From Rhodovastum sp963714255 (GTDB taxonomy: Bacteria > Pseudomonadota > Alphaproteobacteria > Acetobacterales > Acetobacteraceae), in NCBI GenBank assembly GCA_963714255.1, contig CAVQNU010000018.1:62001-126000 (forward strand): a stretch of 64,000 nt of DNA, in the 5' to 3' direction. Below, in pieces: positions 33,492-44,665 of this stretch. Within the stretch, counting starts at the first letter, position 1. Every line of letters begins with the position of its first letter. A program made the position numbers and the translations under genes. The notes beneath the pieces are model-generated. The model was not told the DNA's origin and searched no databases. It saw only the letters and a list, made by a program, of their open reading frames with translations.

Positions 33492-34679
33492 ATGCGCGAC
33501 AAGGGCGAGTTCCTGTTCACTTCCGAGTCAGTCTCGGAAGGCCATCCCGACAAGGTCGCCGACCGGCTCAGCGACACCGTGCTGGATGCATTCCTGACCG
33601 CCGACCCCTATGCGCGCGTCGCCTGCGAGACGCTGGTCACCACCAACCGGGTGGTGCTGGCCGGCGAAACCCGCGGCCCCGGCACGGTGACGCACGACTA
33701 CCTGGCGCATCTCGCCCGCCTGGCGATCCGCGATATCGGCTACGAGCAGGAAGGCTTTCATTGGCGCACCGCCGATGTCACCGTCCACCTGCACGCCCAG
33801 TCGGCGGATATCGCCCAGGGCGTGGATTCGGCCGGCAACAAGGACGAGGGTGCCGGCGATCAGGGCATCATGTTCGGCTATGCCACGTCGGAAACGCCGA
33901 CGCTGATGCCGGCACCGCTCTATTATGCCCACGAATTGCTGCGCACCATCCGCGACCGCCGCCACGCCAATGACCCCAGCGTCGCCGGGCTGCTGCCCGA
34001 CGCCAAAAGCCAGGTGACCCTGCGCTACATCGATGGCAAGCCGGTGGGCGCGACCAGCGTCGTGATCTCCACCCAGCACGAAGAACATCTGGAGCAGGGG
34101 CAGATCAAGGCGCTGTTGCTGCCGCTGATCGAAAGCACGCTGCCGCCCGGCTGGCTGCCGGCGGAGCGGGACATTTACATCAATCCGACCGGCAAATTCG
34201 TCATCGGCGGGCCGGACGGGGATTGCGGCCTGACCGGGCGCAAGATCATCGTCGACACCTACGGCGGCGCGGCCCCGCATGGCGGCGGCGCGTTCAGTGG
34301 CAAGGACCCGACCAAGGTGGACCGCAGCGCCGCCTACGTGGCCCGGTACCTCGCCAAGAACGTGGTCGCGGCCGGCCTGGCAGAGCGGGTTACTTTGCAG
34401 CTCAGCTATGCGATCGGCGTGTCCCACCCGCTCTCGGTGTATGTCGAGCTGCACGGCAACCCGTACGATGTAAGCGAGGCCAAGCTGGAGCGGGTTCTGC
34501 GCGAGCTGGTCAACCTGACCCCGCGCGGCATCCGCGAGCACCTGCACCTGAACCGGCCGATCTATGTGCCGACCTCGGCCTACGGCCATTTTGGCCGCGA
34601 GCCTAACGCCGAACTGGGCACCTTCACCTGGGAAAAGACCGACCTGGTGCCGGCGCTCAAATCCGCCTTCGGGCGCTGA
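33492..34679 (+). CDS. metK: S-adenosylmethionine synthetase
   Basis: This 395-residue enzyme makes AdoMet from methionine and ATP. Conserved segments are FTSESVSEGHPDKVADRLSD at 9-28, GAGDQGIMFGYA near 115-126, DTYGGAAPHGGGAFSGKDPTKVDRSAAY near 255-282 and the metal/K+ site residues within them. The length and start are normal. The stop overlaps the proposed non-ATG start of trmB. Confidence 0.97.
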   Translation: MRDKGEFLFTSESVSEGHPDKVADRLSDTVLDAFLTADPYARVACETLVTTNRVVLAGETRGPGTVTHDYLAHLARLAIRDIGYEQEGFHWRTADVTVHLHAQSADIAQGVDSAGNKDEGAGDQGIMFGYATSETPTLMPAPLYYAHELLRTIRDRRHANDPSVAGLLPDAKSQVTLRYIDGKPVGATSVVISTQHEEHLEQGQIKALLLPLIESTLPPGWLPAERDIYINPTGKFVIGGPDGDCGLTGRKIIVDTYGGAAPHGGGAFSGKDPTKVDRSAAYVARYLAKNVVAAGLAERVTLQLSYAIGVSHPLSVYVELHGNPYDVSEAKLERVLRELVNLTPRGIREHLHLNRPIYVPTSAYGHFGREPNAELGTFTWEKTDLVPALKSAFGR

Positions 34680-35404
34680 ACGGCGAAGACGGGCGGCGGC
34701 TGAAGCCGCCGCCGGACCGCCTGTACGGCCGCGCCCGCGGCCACGCCCTGCGGCCGCGCCAGCAACTTTTGCTGGACGCAACGCTGCCGCGGCTGCGCTT
34801 CCATGCCGGGCGCACGGCCGATCCCTTGTCCGCCTTCGCGCAGAATCCGGCCGCGCTGTGGCTGGAAGTCGGGTTCGGCGGCGGCGAGCACGCCCTGGCC
34901 CAGGCGGCGGCGCATCCCGAGGCGGGGCTGATCGCCTGCGAGGTGTTCGTCAACGGATTGTGCTCGCTGCTGTCGCGGCTGGTGCCGGAGGGCGGCGAAG
35001 CCACGGCACCGCTGCCTGGCAACCTGCGCATCTGGGACGATGACGCGCGCACGCTGATCCGGGCCTTGCCGGATGCATGCCTGGACCGGTTGTTCCTGCT
35101 GTTTCCCGATCCCTGGCCGAAGGTACGCCACGCCAAGCGCCGCTTCGTGCACCCGGCATCGCTGCCCGACCTCGCCCGGGTGCTGAAGCCAGGCGCGGAA
35201 TGGCGCATCGCCAGCGACGATCCGACCTATCAACACTGGGTGAGCGAGGTGCTGGCGGCGCAGCTTCTGTTCGACGTGCCCTCGCCGGCGACCACGCGGC
35301 CCGAAGGGTGGCCGCCGACCCGCTACGAGGCGAAGGCGCTGGCCGCCGGGCGGGCGCCGCTCTACTGGTCGCTGCGGCGCTTGCCTAACGTCGCCGCCAG
35401 GTGA
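34676..35404 (+). CDS. trmB: tRNA (guanine-N7-)-methyltransferase, probable CTG start
   Basis: This SAM-dependent enzyme makes m7G46 in tRNA. Motif I is LWLEVGFGGGEHAL, and the signature FPDPWPKVRHAKRRFV follows at about residue 143. The conserved N-terminus (RLYGRARGHALRPRQQ) is encoded at 34718-34765, but the frame upstream, open back to a stop at 34604, has no ATG, GTG or TTG. CTG at 34676 overlaps the metK stop as CTGA and gives 242 residues. The first canonical start, TTG 34769, would delete the conserved N-terminus. Its 3' end overlaps the convergent glycosyltransferase by 20 bases. Confidence 0.85.
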   Translation: MNGEDGRRLKPPPDRLYGRARGHALRPRQQLLLDATLPRLRFHAGRTADPLSAFAQNPAALWLEVGFGGGEHALAQAAAHPEAGLIACEVFVNGLCSLLSRLVPEGGEATAPLPGNLRIWDDDARTLIRALPDACLDRLFLLFPDPWPKVRHAKRRFVHPASLPDLARVLKPGAEWRIASDDPTYQHWVSEVLAAQLLFDVPSPATTRPEGWPPTRYEAKALAAGRAPLYWSLRRLPNVAAR

Positions 35405-36536
35405 TCACCGAACTCACCGCATAGTTCCACACCAGGCTCATCACCGCGCCCGCCAGCCCGGCCAGCCACCAGGCCGAGCGCACGGAGGGGCCGAACAGGA
35501 ACGCCGCCACCCCCACATTGCCCACCGCGCCGACGCTGCAGATCGCCGCGAACGTCGCCAGCCCGCGCACGAACCCCCAGCCCCGCAGCCGGTTCTCGCG
35601 GAAGGTGAAGACATTGTTGAGGGCAAAATTGCCGGCAATGGCGCAGCCGGTGGCGATCGCCTGGGCGGTGGGGAAATCGAGCGCGAACAGCGTCAGGCAC
35701 AGCCGCAGCACGACCAGATGGCCGGCGATGCCGAGCGCGCCGACCGCGGCGAACAGCAGGAAACGCACCGGCACGATATGGCCGACCAGCTTGTCGGCGA
35801 TCAGCATGGCGAAATCGCGCAGCACGCCCGCGTCGAGCTTGCTTTCACCCGCCGTGCGGCTGCGGAATTCGTACGGCAGCTCGATCAGGCGCGGCGGCGC
35901 CGGCAACGAGGCCAGGATGTCCAGCAGGATCTTGAACCCCATGGCCGAAAGGCCGCGCACCGCGCGCTCGAACGTCTCACGGCGGACCATGAAAAACCCG
36001 CTCATCGGGTCAGTCACCGGGGCGCGCAGCACGATGCGGCTCAGCCTGGTCGCGAAGCTCGACATGCCGGCCCGCCGCCGGTCCCAGTCGCCGAGCCCGC
36101 CGCCGCCCACATAGCGGCTGCCGATCGCGAGTTCATAGCCCTGGTCGCGCAAGGCCGACAGCATGCGCGGCAGCAGCGCCTCGTCGTGCTGCAGGTCGCC
36201 GTCCATGGCGGCGATATACGGCGCGAGGCTGGCCTGCGCGCCTTCGATGAAGGCCGAGGCCAGGCCGCGCCGGCCGATCCGGTGCAGCAACCGCACCCGC
36301 GGATCGGCGGCGCCGATGGCGGCGACGGCGGCGCGGGTGCCGTCGGTGGAGTTGTCGTCAACGAAGATCGCTTCCCAGGCGATGCCACCGAGCACGGCAT
36401 CCAGCCGGGCGACGAGGCGGGCGATATTGCCTTCCTCGTTCAGCACCGGGATGACGATACACAAGGCGGGCGGACACGGCCCGGCCCCTGTCCGGGCGGG
36501 CACGGCGGCGGTCCGGTGCGGTGCGGTATCGTTCAT
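35385..36536 (-). CDS. Glycosyltransferase family 2 with GtrA-type membrane domain
   Basis: This 383-residue protein is a GT-A fold transferase of the dolichol/polyprenyl-phosphate mannose synthase type fused to a GtrA domain. Catalytic features are IVIPVLNEEGNI, DDNSTDGT and the DxD-like AMDGDLQHD; YEFRSRTAGESKL is typical of DPM1-like enzymes. The C-terminal 120 residues hold about four TM segments (VRFLLFAAVGALGIAGHLVVL and onward), as in GtrA flippase-like proteins. It probably loads a sugar on undecaprenyl phosphate for envelope glycans. The ATG at 36536 has AAAGG upstream. The gene is divergent from rimP. Confidence 0.9.
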   Translation of the reverse strand: MNDTAPHRTAAVPARTGAGPCPPALCIVIPVLNEEGNIARLVARLDAVLGGIAWEAIFVDDNSTDGTRAAVAAIGAADPRVRLLHRIGRRGLASAFIEGAQASLAPYIAAMDGDLQHDEALLPRMLSALRDQGYELAIGSRYVGGGGLGDWDRRRAGMSSFATRLSRIVLRAPVTDPMSGFFMVRRETFERAVRGLSAMGFKILLDILASLPAPPRLIELPYEFRSRTAGESKLDAGVLRDFAMLIADKLVGHIVPVRFLLFAAVGALGIAGHLVVLRLCLTLFALDFPTAQAIATGCAIAGNFALNNVFTFRENRLRGWGFVRGLATFAAICSVGAVGNVGVAAFLFGPSVRSAWWLAGLAGAVMSLVWNYAVSSVITWRRR

Positions 36537-36593
36537 CCTTTGCGGATACAGCACACCAACCCGGCAGGCCACAAGCGGCGGGGTGGTCGGGTG

Positions 36594-36732
36594 AAGGAAG
36601 GAAGGCCAGGGCTCTGCCCTGGACCCGCAAGGGGTCAGTGGACCCCTTGACCCCGCTACTTTAAGGAATGGGTTCCAAGGGGCCACTGCCCCTTGGCGGG
36701 TCCAGGGCAGAGCCCTGGCCTTCCTTCCTTCA
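36594..36732. repeat. CCAGGGC-type repeat, head-to-head pair
   Basis: Plus-oriented core at 36607-36623 and minus-oriented core at 36703-36719 face each other around 36660-36670. Together they can form a hairpin of about 60 bp. The pair lies between the divergent glycosyltransferase and rimP genes, so it does not mark a transcript end here. Confidence 0.9.
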
Positions 36733-36812
36733 CCCGACCGCCCCGCCGCTCTTGCAACTCCCACCAGTGACGCTTAGATTACCGCCTCACTCATCTTCCG
36801 ACCGTTACGGAG

Positions 36813-36839
36813 GGTGGCCTTAACCGGCCGCCTTTTTTT
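36813..36839 (+). terminator. Intrinsic-terminator-like hairpin directly before rimP (possible attenuator)
   Basis: GGTGGCC (36813-36819), loop TTAACC, GGCCGCC (36826-36832) form a 7-bp stem with one G-U pair, followed by seven T (36833-36839). It precedes the rimP start by 3 bases and overlaps the only Shine-Dalgarno-like GGAGGG (36809-36814). The gene behind it in the other direction points away, so it is not an upstream gene's terminator. Attenuation of the rimP-nusA-infB operon is the natural hypothesis. Confidence 0.6.
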
Positions 36840-36842
36840 GTT

Positions 36843-37379
36843 TTGGAGCCACAGCCCGACCTGTCCGACCTGCCCCATCATACCGGCCTCGAAGGCCGCG
36901 TGGCCGGCATCGTCGCGCCCGCCCTGGCCGGCATGGGCTACGAGCTGGTCCGCGTCGCCATCCTGGGCCGCGAGCAGCCGACCGTGCAGATCATGGCCGA
37001 CCGCGCCGATGGCGGCCTGATCACCGTCGATGACTGCGAGGCCATCAGCCGCGCCCTCGGCGCCGTGCTGGACGTGGAAGATCCGATTCCCGGCGCCTGG
37101 ACGCTGGAAGTCAGCTCCGCCGGCATCGACCGGCCGCTGACCCGCGGCAAGGACTGGAACCGTTTCGCCGGCCATCTGGCGCGCGCCGAAATGGCGGTGC
37201 CGCTGCCGGACGGCCGCCGCCGCTTCTCCGGCACCGTGCTGGGCGCCGACGCCACCCATGCCAGGCTGCGCGTGGACGAGGCCGAGGTCGCCCTCCCGCT
37301 CGCCGACATCCGCCGCGCGAAACTGGTGCTCACCGACGACCTGATCGCGGCAACCGCGACCCCGCGCCCGACCACCTAG
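36843..37379 (+). CDS. rimP: Ribosome maturation factor RimP
   Basis: This 178-residue factor for 30S maturation has an N-terminal domain with GLEGRVAGIVAPALAGMGYELVRVAILGRE, then DDCEAISRALGAVLDVEDPIPGAWTLEVSSAGIDRPLTRGKDWNRF, both family signatures, and a C-terminal Sm-like domain. The start must be TTG at 36843: no other start codon precedes the conserved region. It has no Shine-Dalgarno in the normal window, being preceded by the U-tract of a terminator-like hairpin. It heads rimP-nusA-ylxR-infB-rbfA. Confidence 0.93.
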   Translation: MEPQPDLSDLPHHTGLEGRVAGIVAPALAGMGYELVRVAILGREQPTVQIMADRADGGLITVDDCEAISRALGAVLDVEDPIPGAWTLEVSSAGIDRPLTRGKDWNRFAGHLARAEMAVPLPDGRRRFSGTVLGADATHARLRVDEAEVALPLADIRRAKLVLTDDLIAATATPRPTT

Positions 37380-37398
37380 GCCCAAGAGGATCACCTCC

Positions 37399-38941
<1,543 letters not shown>

Positions 38942-38949
<8 letters not shown>

Positions 38950-39241
38950 GGTATCGGAAATCGAGGGCGGCCCGGTCGAGACTGCCGACCCCGGCGCGCC
39001 GGACGGCGACGAACCGGAACGCGGCCCGCTGCGCCGATGTGCGGTCACGCGCGAGCGCTTGCCCAAGGAGCGGATGATCCGCTTCGTTATCGGCCCCGAC
39101 CGGGCGGTCGTTCCCGACTTGGCCGCAAGGCTGCCCGGGCGGGGAATTCTGGTTGAGCGCGCGGGGGGATGTGATAGAAACCGCCTGCACCCGGGGCGCC
39201 TTCGCAAGGGCGGCTCGCGGGCCGGTGTCGGTCCCCCCTGA
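38942..39241 (+). pseudogene. ylxR: YlxR (DUF448) nucleic-acid-binding protein, 5' part, ACG start and frameshift
   Basis: The YlxR domain is plain: PLRRCAVTRERLPKERMIRFVIGPD, then VVPDLAARLPGRGI. There is no ATG, GTG or TTG before that domain in the open frame. The codon at the expected place is ACG (38942), 6 bases after a strong GGGGGAGG (38928-38935). ATG there would be a synonymous change in the nusA His codon, so the start looks mutated. After GRGI the frame is broken by one extra base at about 39149 (in GAATTCTGG). The conserved continuation WLSARGD resumes in the next frame. Beyond 39149 this frame is junk to the stop at 39241. Confidence 0.75.
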
Positions 39242-39746
39242 CTTGAGGTCTGGTTTGCAGGCGGCGCTGTCCCGGCGGTTTGTCGATCATCTCGGTTTGG
39301 CGCGTCGGGCAGGACAGGCAGTGGCCGGCTTTGCCAAGGCGCGCGAGTGGCTATCTTCCGGGCGGGCGGCGCTGGTGGTACAGGCCTTGGATGGCAGCGC
39401 AGAGGAGCGGCAGCGTTTCCTGGGCGGCTGGGACGGGCCGGTCGTAACACCGTTGGACGGCGAGGGGCTGGGCAGTGTGTTCGGCCGGGAACGCGCGGTG
39501 CACGTGGCGGTGACGGCGGGTCGTCTGGCGGAAACGCTGCGGCACGAGGCGGGACGGCTGGCCGGACTGGCCGAGGACCGGCCGGCCGGGGAAACGCCGA
39601 AACAAGGGCCGCGGATCGCACCGAAAGCGGGCGCGCCAGCAAAGGCCGGCGCGCCGGCAACGGGGCGCGACGGCGCGAGGCGCCAGAGAACGAATTCACC
39701 GCCCGGCGCCGCCGGGCGGAACGATGTGCAGGGTACAGGCGGGTAG
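39153..39746 (+). CDS. YlxR/YlxQ-type protein, 3' part (RNA-binding L7Ae-like domain)
   Basis: This is the continuation of the protein above: the end of the DUF448 domain (SARGDVIETACTRGAFARAARGPVSVPPDL), then an L7Ae/L30e-like RNA-binding domain (VDHLGLARRAGQAVAGFAKAREWLSSGRAALVVQALDGS), then an Ala/Gly-rich disordered tail with a 12-residue AKAGAPA-type repetition. TTG at 39153 could allow separate initiation giving 197 residues. It ends immediately before the infB ATG (TAGATG). In related genomes this is one protein between nusA and infB. Here it is either frameshifted, recoded or affected by a sequence error. Confidence 0.75.
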   Translation: MSARGDVIETACTRGAFARAARGPVSVPPDLRSGLQAALSRRFVDHLGLARRAGQAVAGFAKAREWLSSGRAALVVQALDGSAEERQRFLGGWDGPVVTPLDGEGLGSVFGRERAVHVAVTAGRLAETLRHEAGRLAGLAEDRPAGETPKQGPRIAPKAGAPAKAGAPATGRDGARRQRTNSPPGAAGRNDVQGTGG

Positions 39747-42400
<2,654 letters not shown>

Positions 42401-42404
<4 letters not shown>

Positions 42405-42802
42405 GGCATGCGGCCGCCGGGCACGGGCCGAAACCACCCAGCCAGCGTCAGCTGCGCGTGGCGGAGGAAATCCGCCACGTGCTGGCGGGCGTGTTCGCAC
42501 GCGGGGAGATCCGCGATCCCGACCTTGCCGATGTGCTGATCACCGTGACCGAGGTGCGGATCAGCCCGGACCTCAAGCACGCCACCGCCTTCGTCACCCG
42601 GCTTGGCCGGTCCGATATCGGGGAGAAGCTGCCGGCGCTGCGCCGGGCGGCGCCATTTCTGCGTACGCAGCTGGCGCGTTCGCTGCGGCTGCGCTGCGCG
42701 CCGGAGGTGCATTTCCAGGCCGACACCAGTATCGACAATGCCATGCATATCGATGCGCTGCTGCATGCGCCCGAGGTGGCGCGGGATATCGGGCGGGGGT
42801 AG
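42401..42802 (+). CDS. rbfA: 30S ribosome-binding factor RbfA
   Basis: This 133-residue cold-shock and 16S-maturation factor has a KH-like fold: RVAEEIRHVLAGVFARGEIRDPDL, VLITVTEVRISPDLKHATAFVTRL, then RTQLARSLRLRCAPEVHFQAD and IDALL. The start is TTG at 42401, overlapping the infB stop as TTGA; no ATG fits the frame. It is followed by a repeat pair and then truB. Confidence 0.94.
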
Positions 42803-42831
42803 GACCGCGCTGGCGGGGCGATCGGGTTAAG

Positions 42832-42940
42832 CAAGCAAGGCCAGGGCTCTGCCCTGGACCCCGATTTTTAAGTAATGGGTTCCAAGGGCCTCTCGGCCCT
42901 TGGCGGTTCCAGGGCAGAGCCCTGGCCTTGTCTGCTTCCC
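42832..42940. repeat. CCAGGGC-type repeat, head-to-head pair
   Basis: The plus core is at 42841-42857 and the minus core at 42908-42924. The left copy is shortened (no inner arm). The right copy keeps the inner palindrome AAGGGCCTCTCGGCCCTT. It lies inside the rbfA-truB gap of an otherwise conserved operon, so transcription must pass through it or a new promoter must serve truB. Confidence 0.9.
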
Positions 42941-43028
42941 TCAATTGCCCTGAACCCTGCCCTTTTTCGGCTTCCCCTCACGTCCTCACCGTGATCTATG
43001 CGCCCCCCATTTCCCGTACAAGGGCCGT

Positions 43029-43955
43029 ATGCGCCAACGCAAACAACGCGGCCGTCCGCTGGACGGCTGGCTCGTCATCGACAAACCTGAGGGCCTGACC
43101 AGCACCGATGTCGTCAACCGCCTGAAACGCTGGTTCGACGCGCAGAAATGCGGCCATGGCGGCACCCTCGATCCGCTCGCCACCGGCGTGTTGCCGATCG
43201 CTTTCGGGGCCGCGACGAAAACCGTCCCCTATGTGATGGACGGCACCAAGCTGTACCATTTTACCCTCCGCTTCGGCGAAGCGCGCGACACCGACGATGC
43301 CGACGGCCAGGTGACCGGGACATCCGGTGTCCGGCCGTCAGACGCGCAGATCCGCGCTGCCCTGCCCGGCTTCACCGGCGACATCATGCAGGTGCCGCCC
43401 ATCTTTTCGGCCATCAAGGTGGCCGGCGAGCGTGCCTATGATCTCGCCCGCGCCGGCGCCCCGCCGGTGCTGGAGGCGCGGCCCGCCCGGGTGGACCGGT
43501 TCGAACTGATCGGCCGGCCCGACCCGGACCACGCCGTGTTCGAAGTGCAGTCCGGCAAGGGCGTCTATATGCGCAGCCTCGCCCGCGACCTCGCCCGCGC
43601 CTGTGGCGCGCTCGGCCACATCGCCGCCCTGCGCCGCCTGCGCGTGGGCCCTTTCTCGGCGGCGCAGGCGATTCCGCTGGACAAACTGCAGCCCACGGTG
43701 GATACCCCCCGCGCTTCCCCGGACCTTTTGCTGCCCGTCGCGACCGCGCTGGCCGACATCCCGGCGCTGGCCTTGACGGAGGCGGAGGCCTCCGGCCTGT
43801 TACACGGCCAGGCGATCAGCCTGGTGGTGCTGATGGGTCGCATTCCACGGGCGGCCGATCCCGAAGGGGGATTGGCCCGCGCCATGGCGGGGAGCCGTGT
43901 GATCGGACTGTGCCGGCTGGAAGATGGCTGGCTGAAGCCCGAACGGTTGTTGTAG
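43029..43955 (+). CDS. truB: tRNA pseudouridine(55) synthase TruB
   Basis: This 308-residue enzyme makes Psi55 in the T-loop of tRNAs. The N-terminal DGWLVIDKPEGLTSTDVVNRLK and the catalytic Asp motif GHGGTLDPLATGVLPIAFG (about residues 39-57) are clear; SGKGVYMRSLARDLAR is near 178. The C-terminus has a short PUA-like part. Normal alphaproteobacterial length. Confidence 0.96.
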   Translation: MRQRKQRGRPLDGWLVIDKPEGLTSTDVVNRLKRWFDAQKCGHGGTLDPLATGVLPIAFGAATKTVPYVMDGTKLYHFTLRFGEARDTDDADGQVTGTSGVRPSDAQIRAALPGFTGDIMQVPPIFSAIKVAGERAYDLARAGAPPVLEARPARVDRFELIGRPDPDHAVFEVQSGKGVYMRSLARDLARACGALGHIAALRRLRVGPFSAAQAIPLDKLQPTVDTPRASPDLLLPVATALADIPALALTEAEASGLLHGQAISLVVLMGRIPRAADPEGGLARAMAGSRVIGLCRLEDGWLKPERLL

Positions 43956-44047
43956 CGGCCGATCGCGGCGCGGCCTTCGCGCCGCGGCGTCCGTCTTGAT
44001 TCCGGACCGTCGCACGCGCCCCGCAACCCGATCCAGGAGTATCCACG

Positions 44048-44317
44048 ATGTCGATCACCGCAGAGCGCCGTACGGCGCTCGTTTCCGAATACGCCACCGG
44101 CAAGGACGATACCGGCAGCCCCGAGGTTCAGGTGGCGCTGCTGTCCGAGCGGATCGGCAGCCTGACCGAGCATCTCAAGATCCACGCCAAGGATTTTCAC
44201 AGCCGGCGGGGCTTGCTTATGCTGGTCGGCCGCCGCCGGCGGCTGCTCGACTACCTCAAACGGAAAGACCAGGCCCGCTACGCGGCCCTGATCGGCCGCC
44301 TGAACCTGCGCCGCTGA
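44048..44317 (+). CDS. rpsO: 30S ribosomal protein S15
   Basis: At 89 residues this is exactly the family length. Features include MSITAERRTALVSEYA, DTGSPEVQVALLSERI, LTEHLKIHAKDFHSRRGLLMLVGRRRRLLDYLKRKD and the end LIGRLNLRR. It binds the 16S central domain. It is followed by pnp, the usual rpsO-pnp order. Confidence 0.97.
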   Translation: MSITAERRTALVSEYATGKDDTGSPEVQVALLSERIGSLTEHLKIHAKDFHSRRGLLMLVGRRRRLLDYLKRKDQARYAALIGRLNLRR

Positions 44318-44665
44318 TCCGCGCGGAACGGCATGGTTTTGCCGGCGCACCCGCCTATATAAAGGCCTCGGCCAAGCCCCGCGCCATGGTGGCGCGGGGA
44401 AACGCTTGCCGGGGGAATGGCCCCCGGCCGCCGCACCCGCGGCGGAACGACAGACGGCCGATCCGGCACCTCCGCCCGCTTGGGAGCTGCGACGGCGTTT
44501 CCGGCCACATGGACGTGGACGCACTGGCGTTCACATCGCGGCTGCACCGTACTACGCAGACCGCCTCCATGCCGCCCGAAACGCCGTCTCCCCGCACCGG
44601 AATGACCACAGATCGCGCCCGCTGACGCCCGTCCGGCCGGCCTTCCGCAAGGGAACGACGACACG
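44318..44665 (+). other. 348-base rpsO-pnp gap, probable pnp leader
   Basis: No gene recognised. It contains GC-rich self-complementary stretches (GGGGGAATGGCCCCCGG near 44412-44428 and GCCGCCGCACCCGCGGCGG near 44429-44447). In other bacteria the pnp leader folds into an RNase III-processed stem used in autoregulation. Whether these hairpins serve that role here is inference. A TATATAAAGG sequence near 44355 could be promoter-related. Confidence 0.45.
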
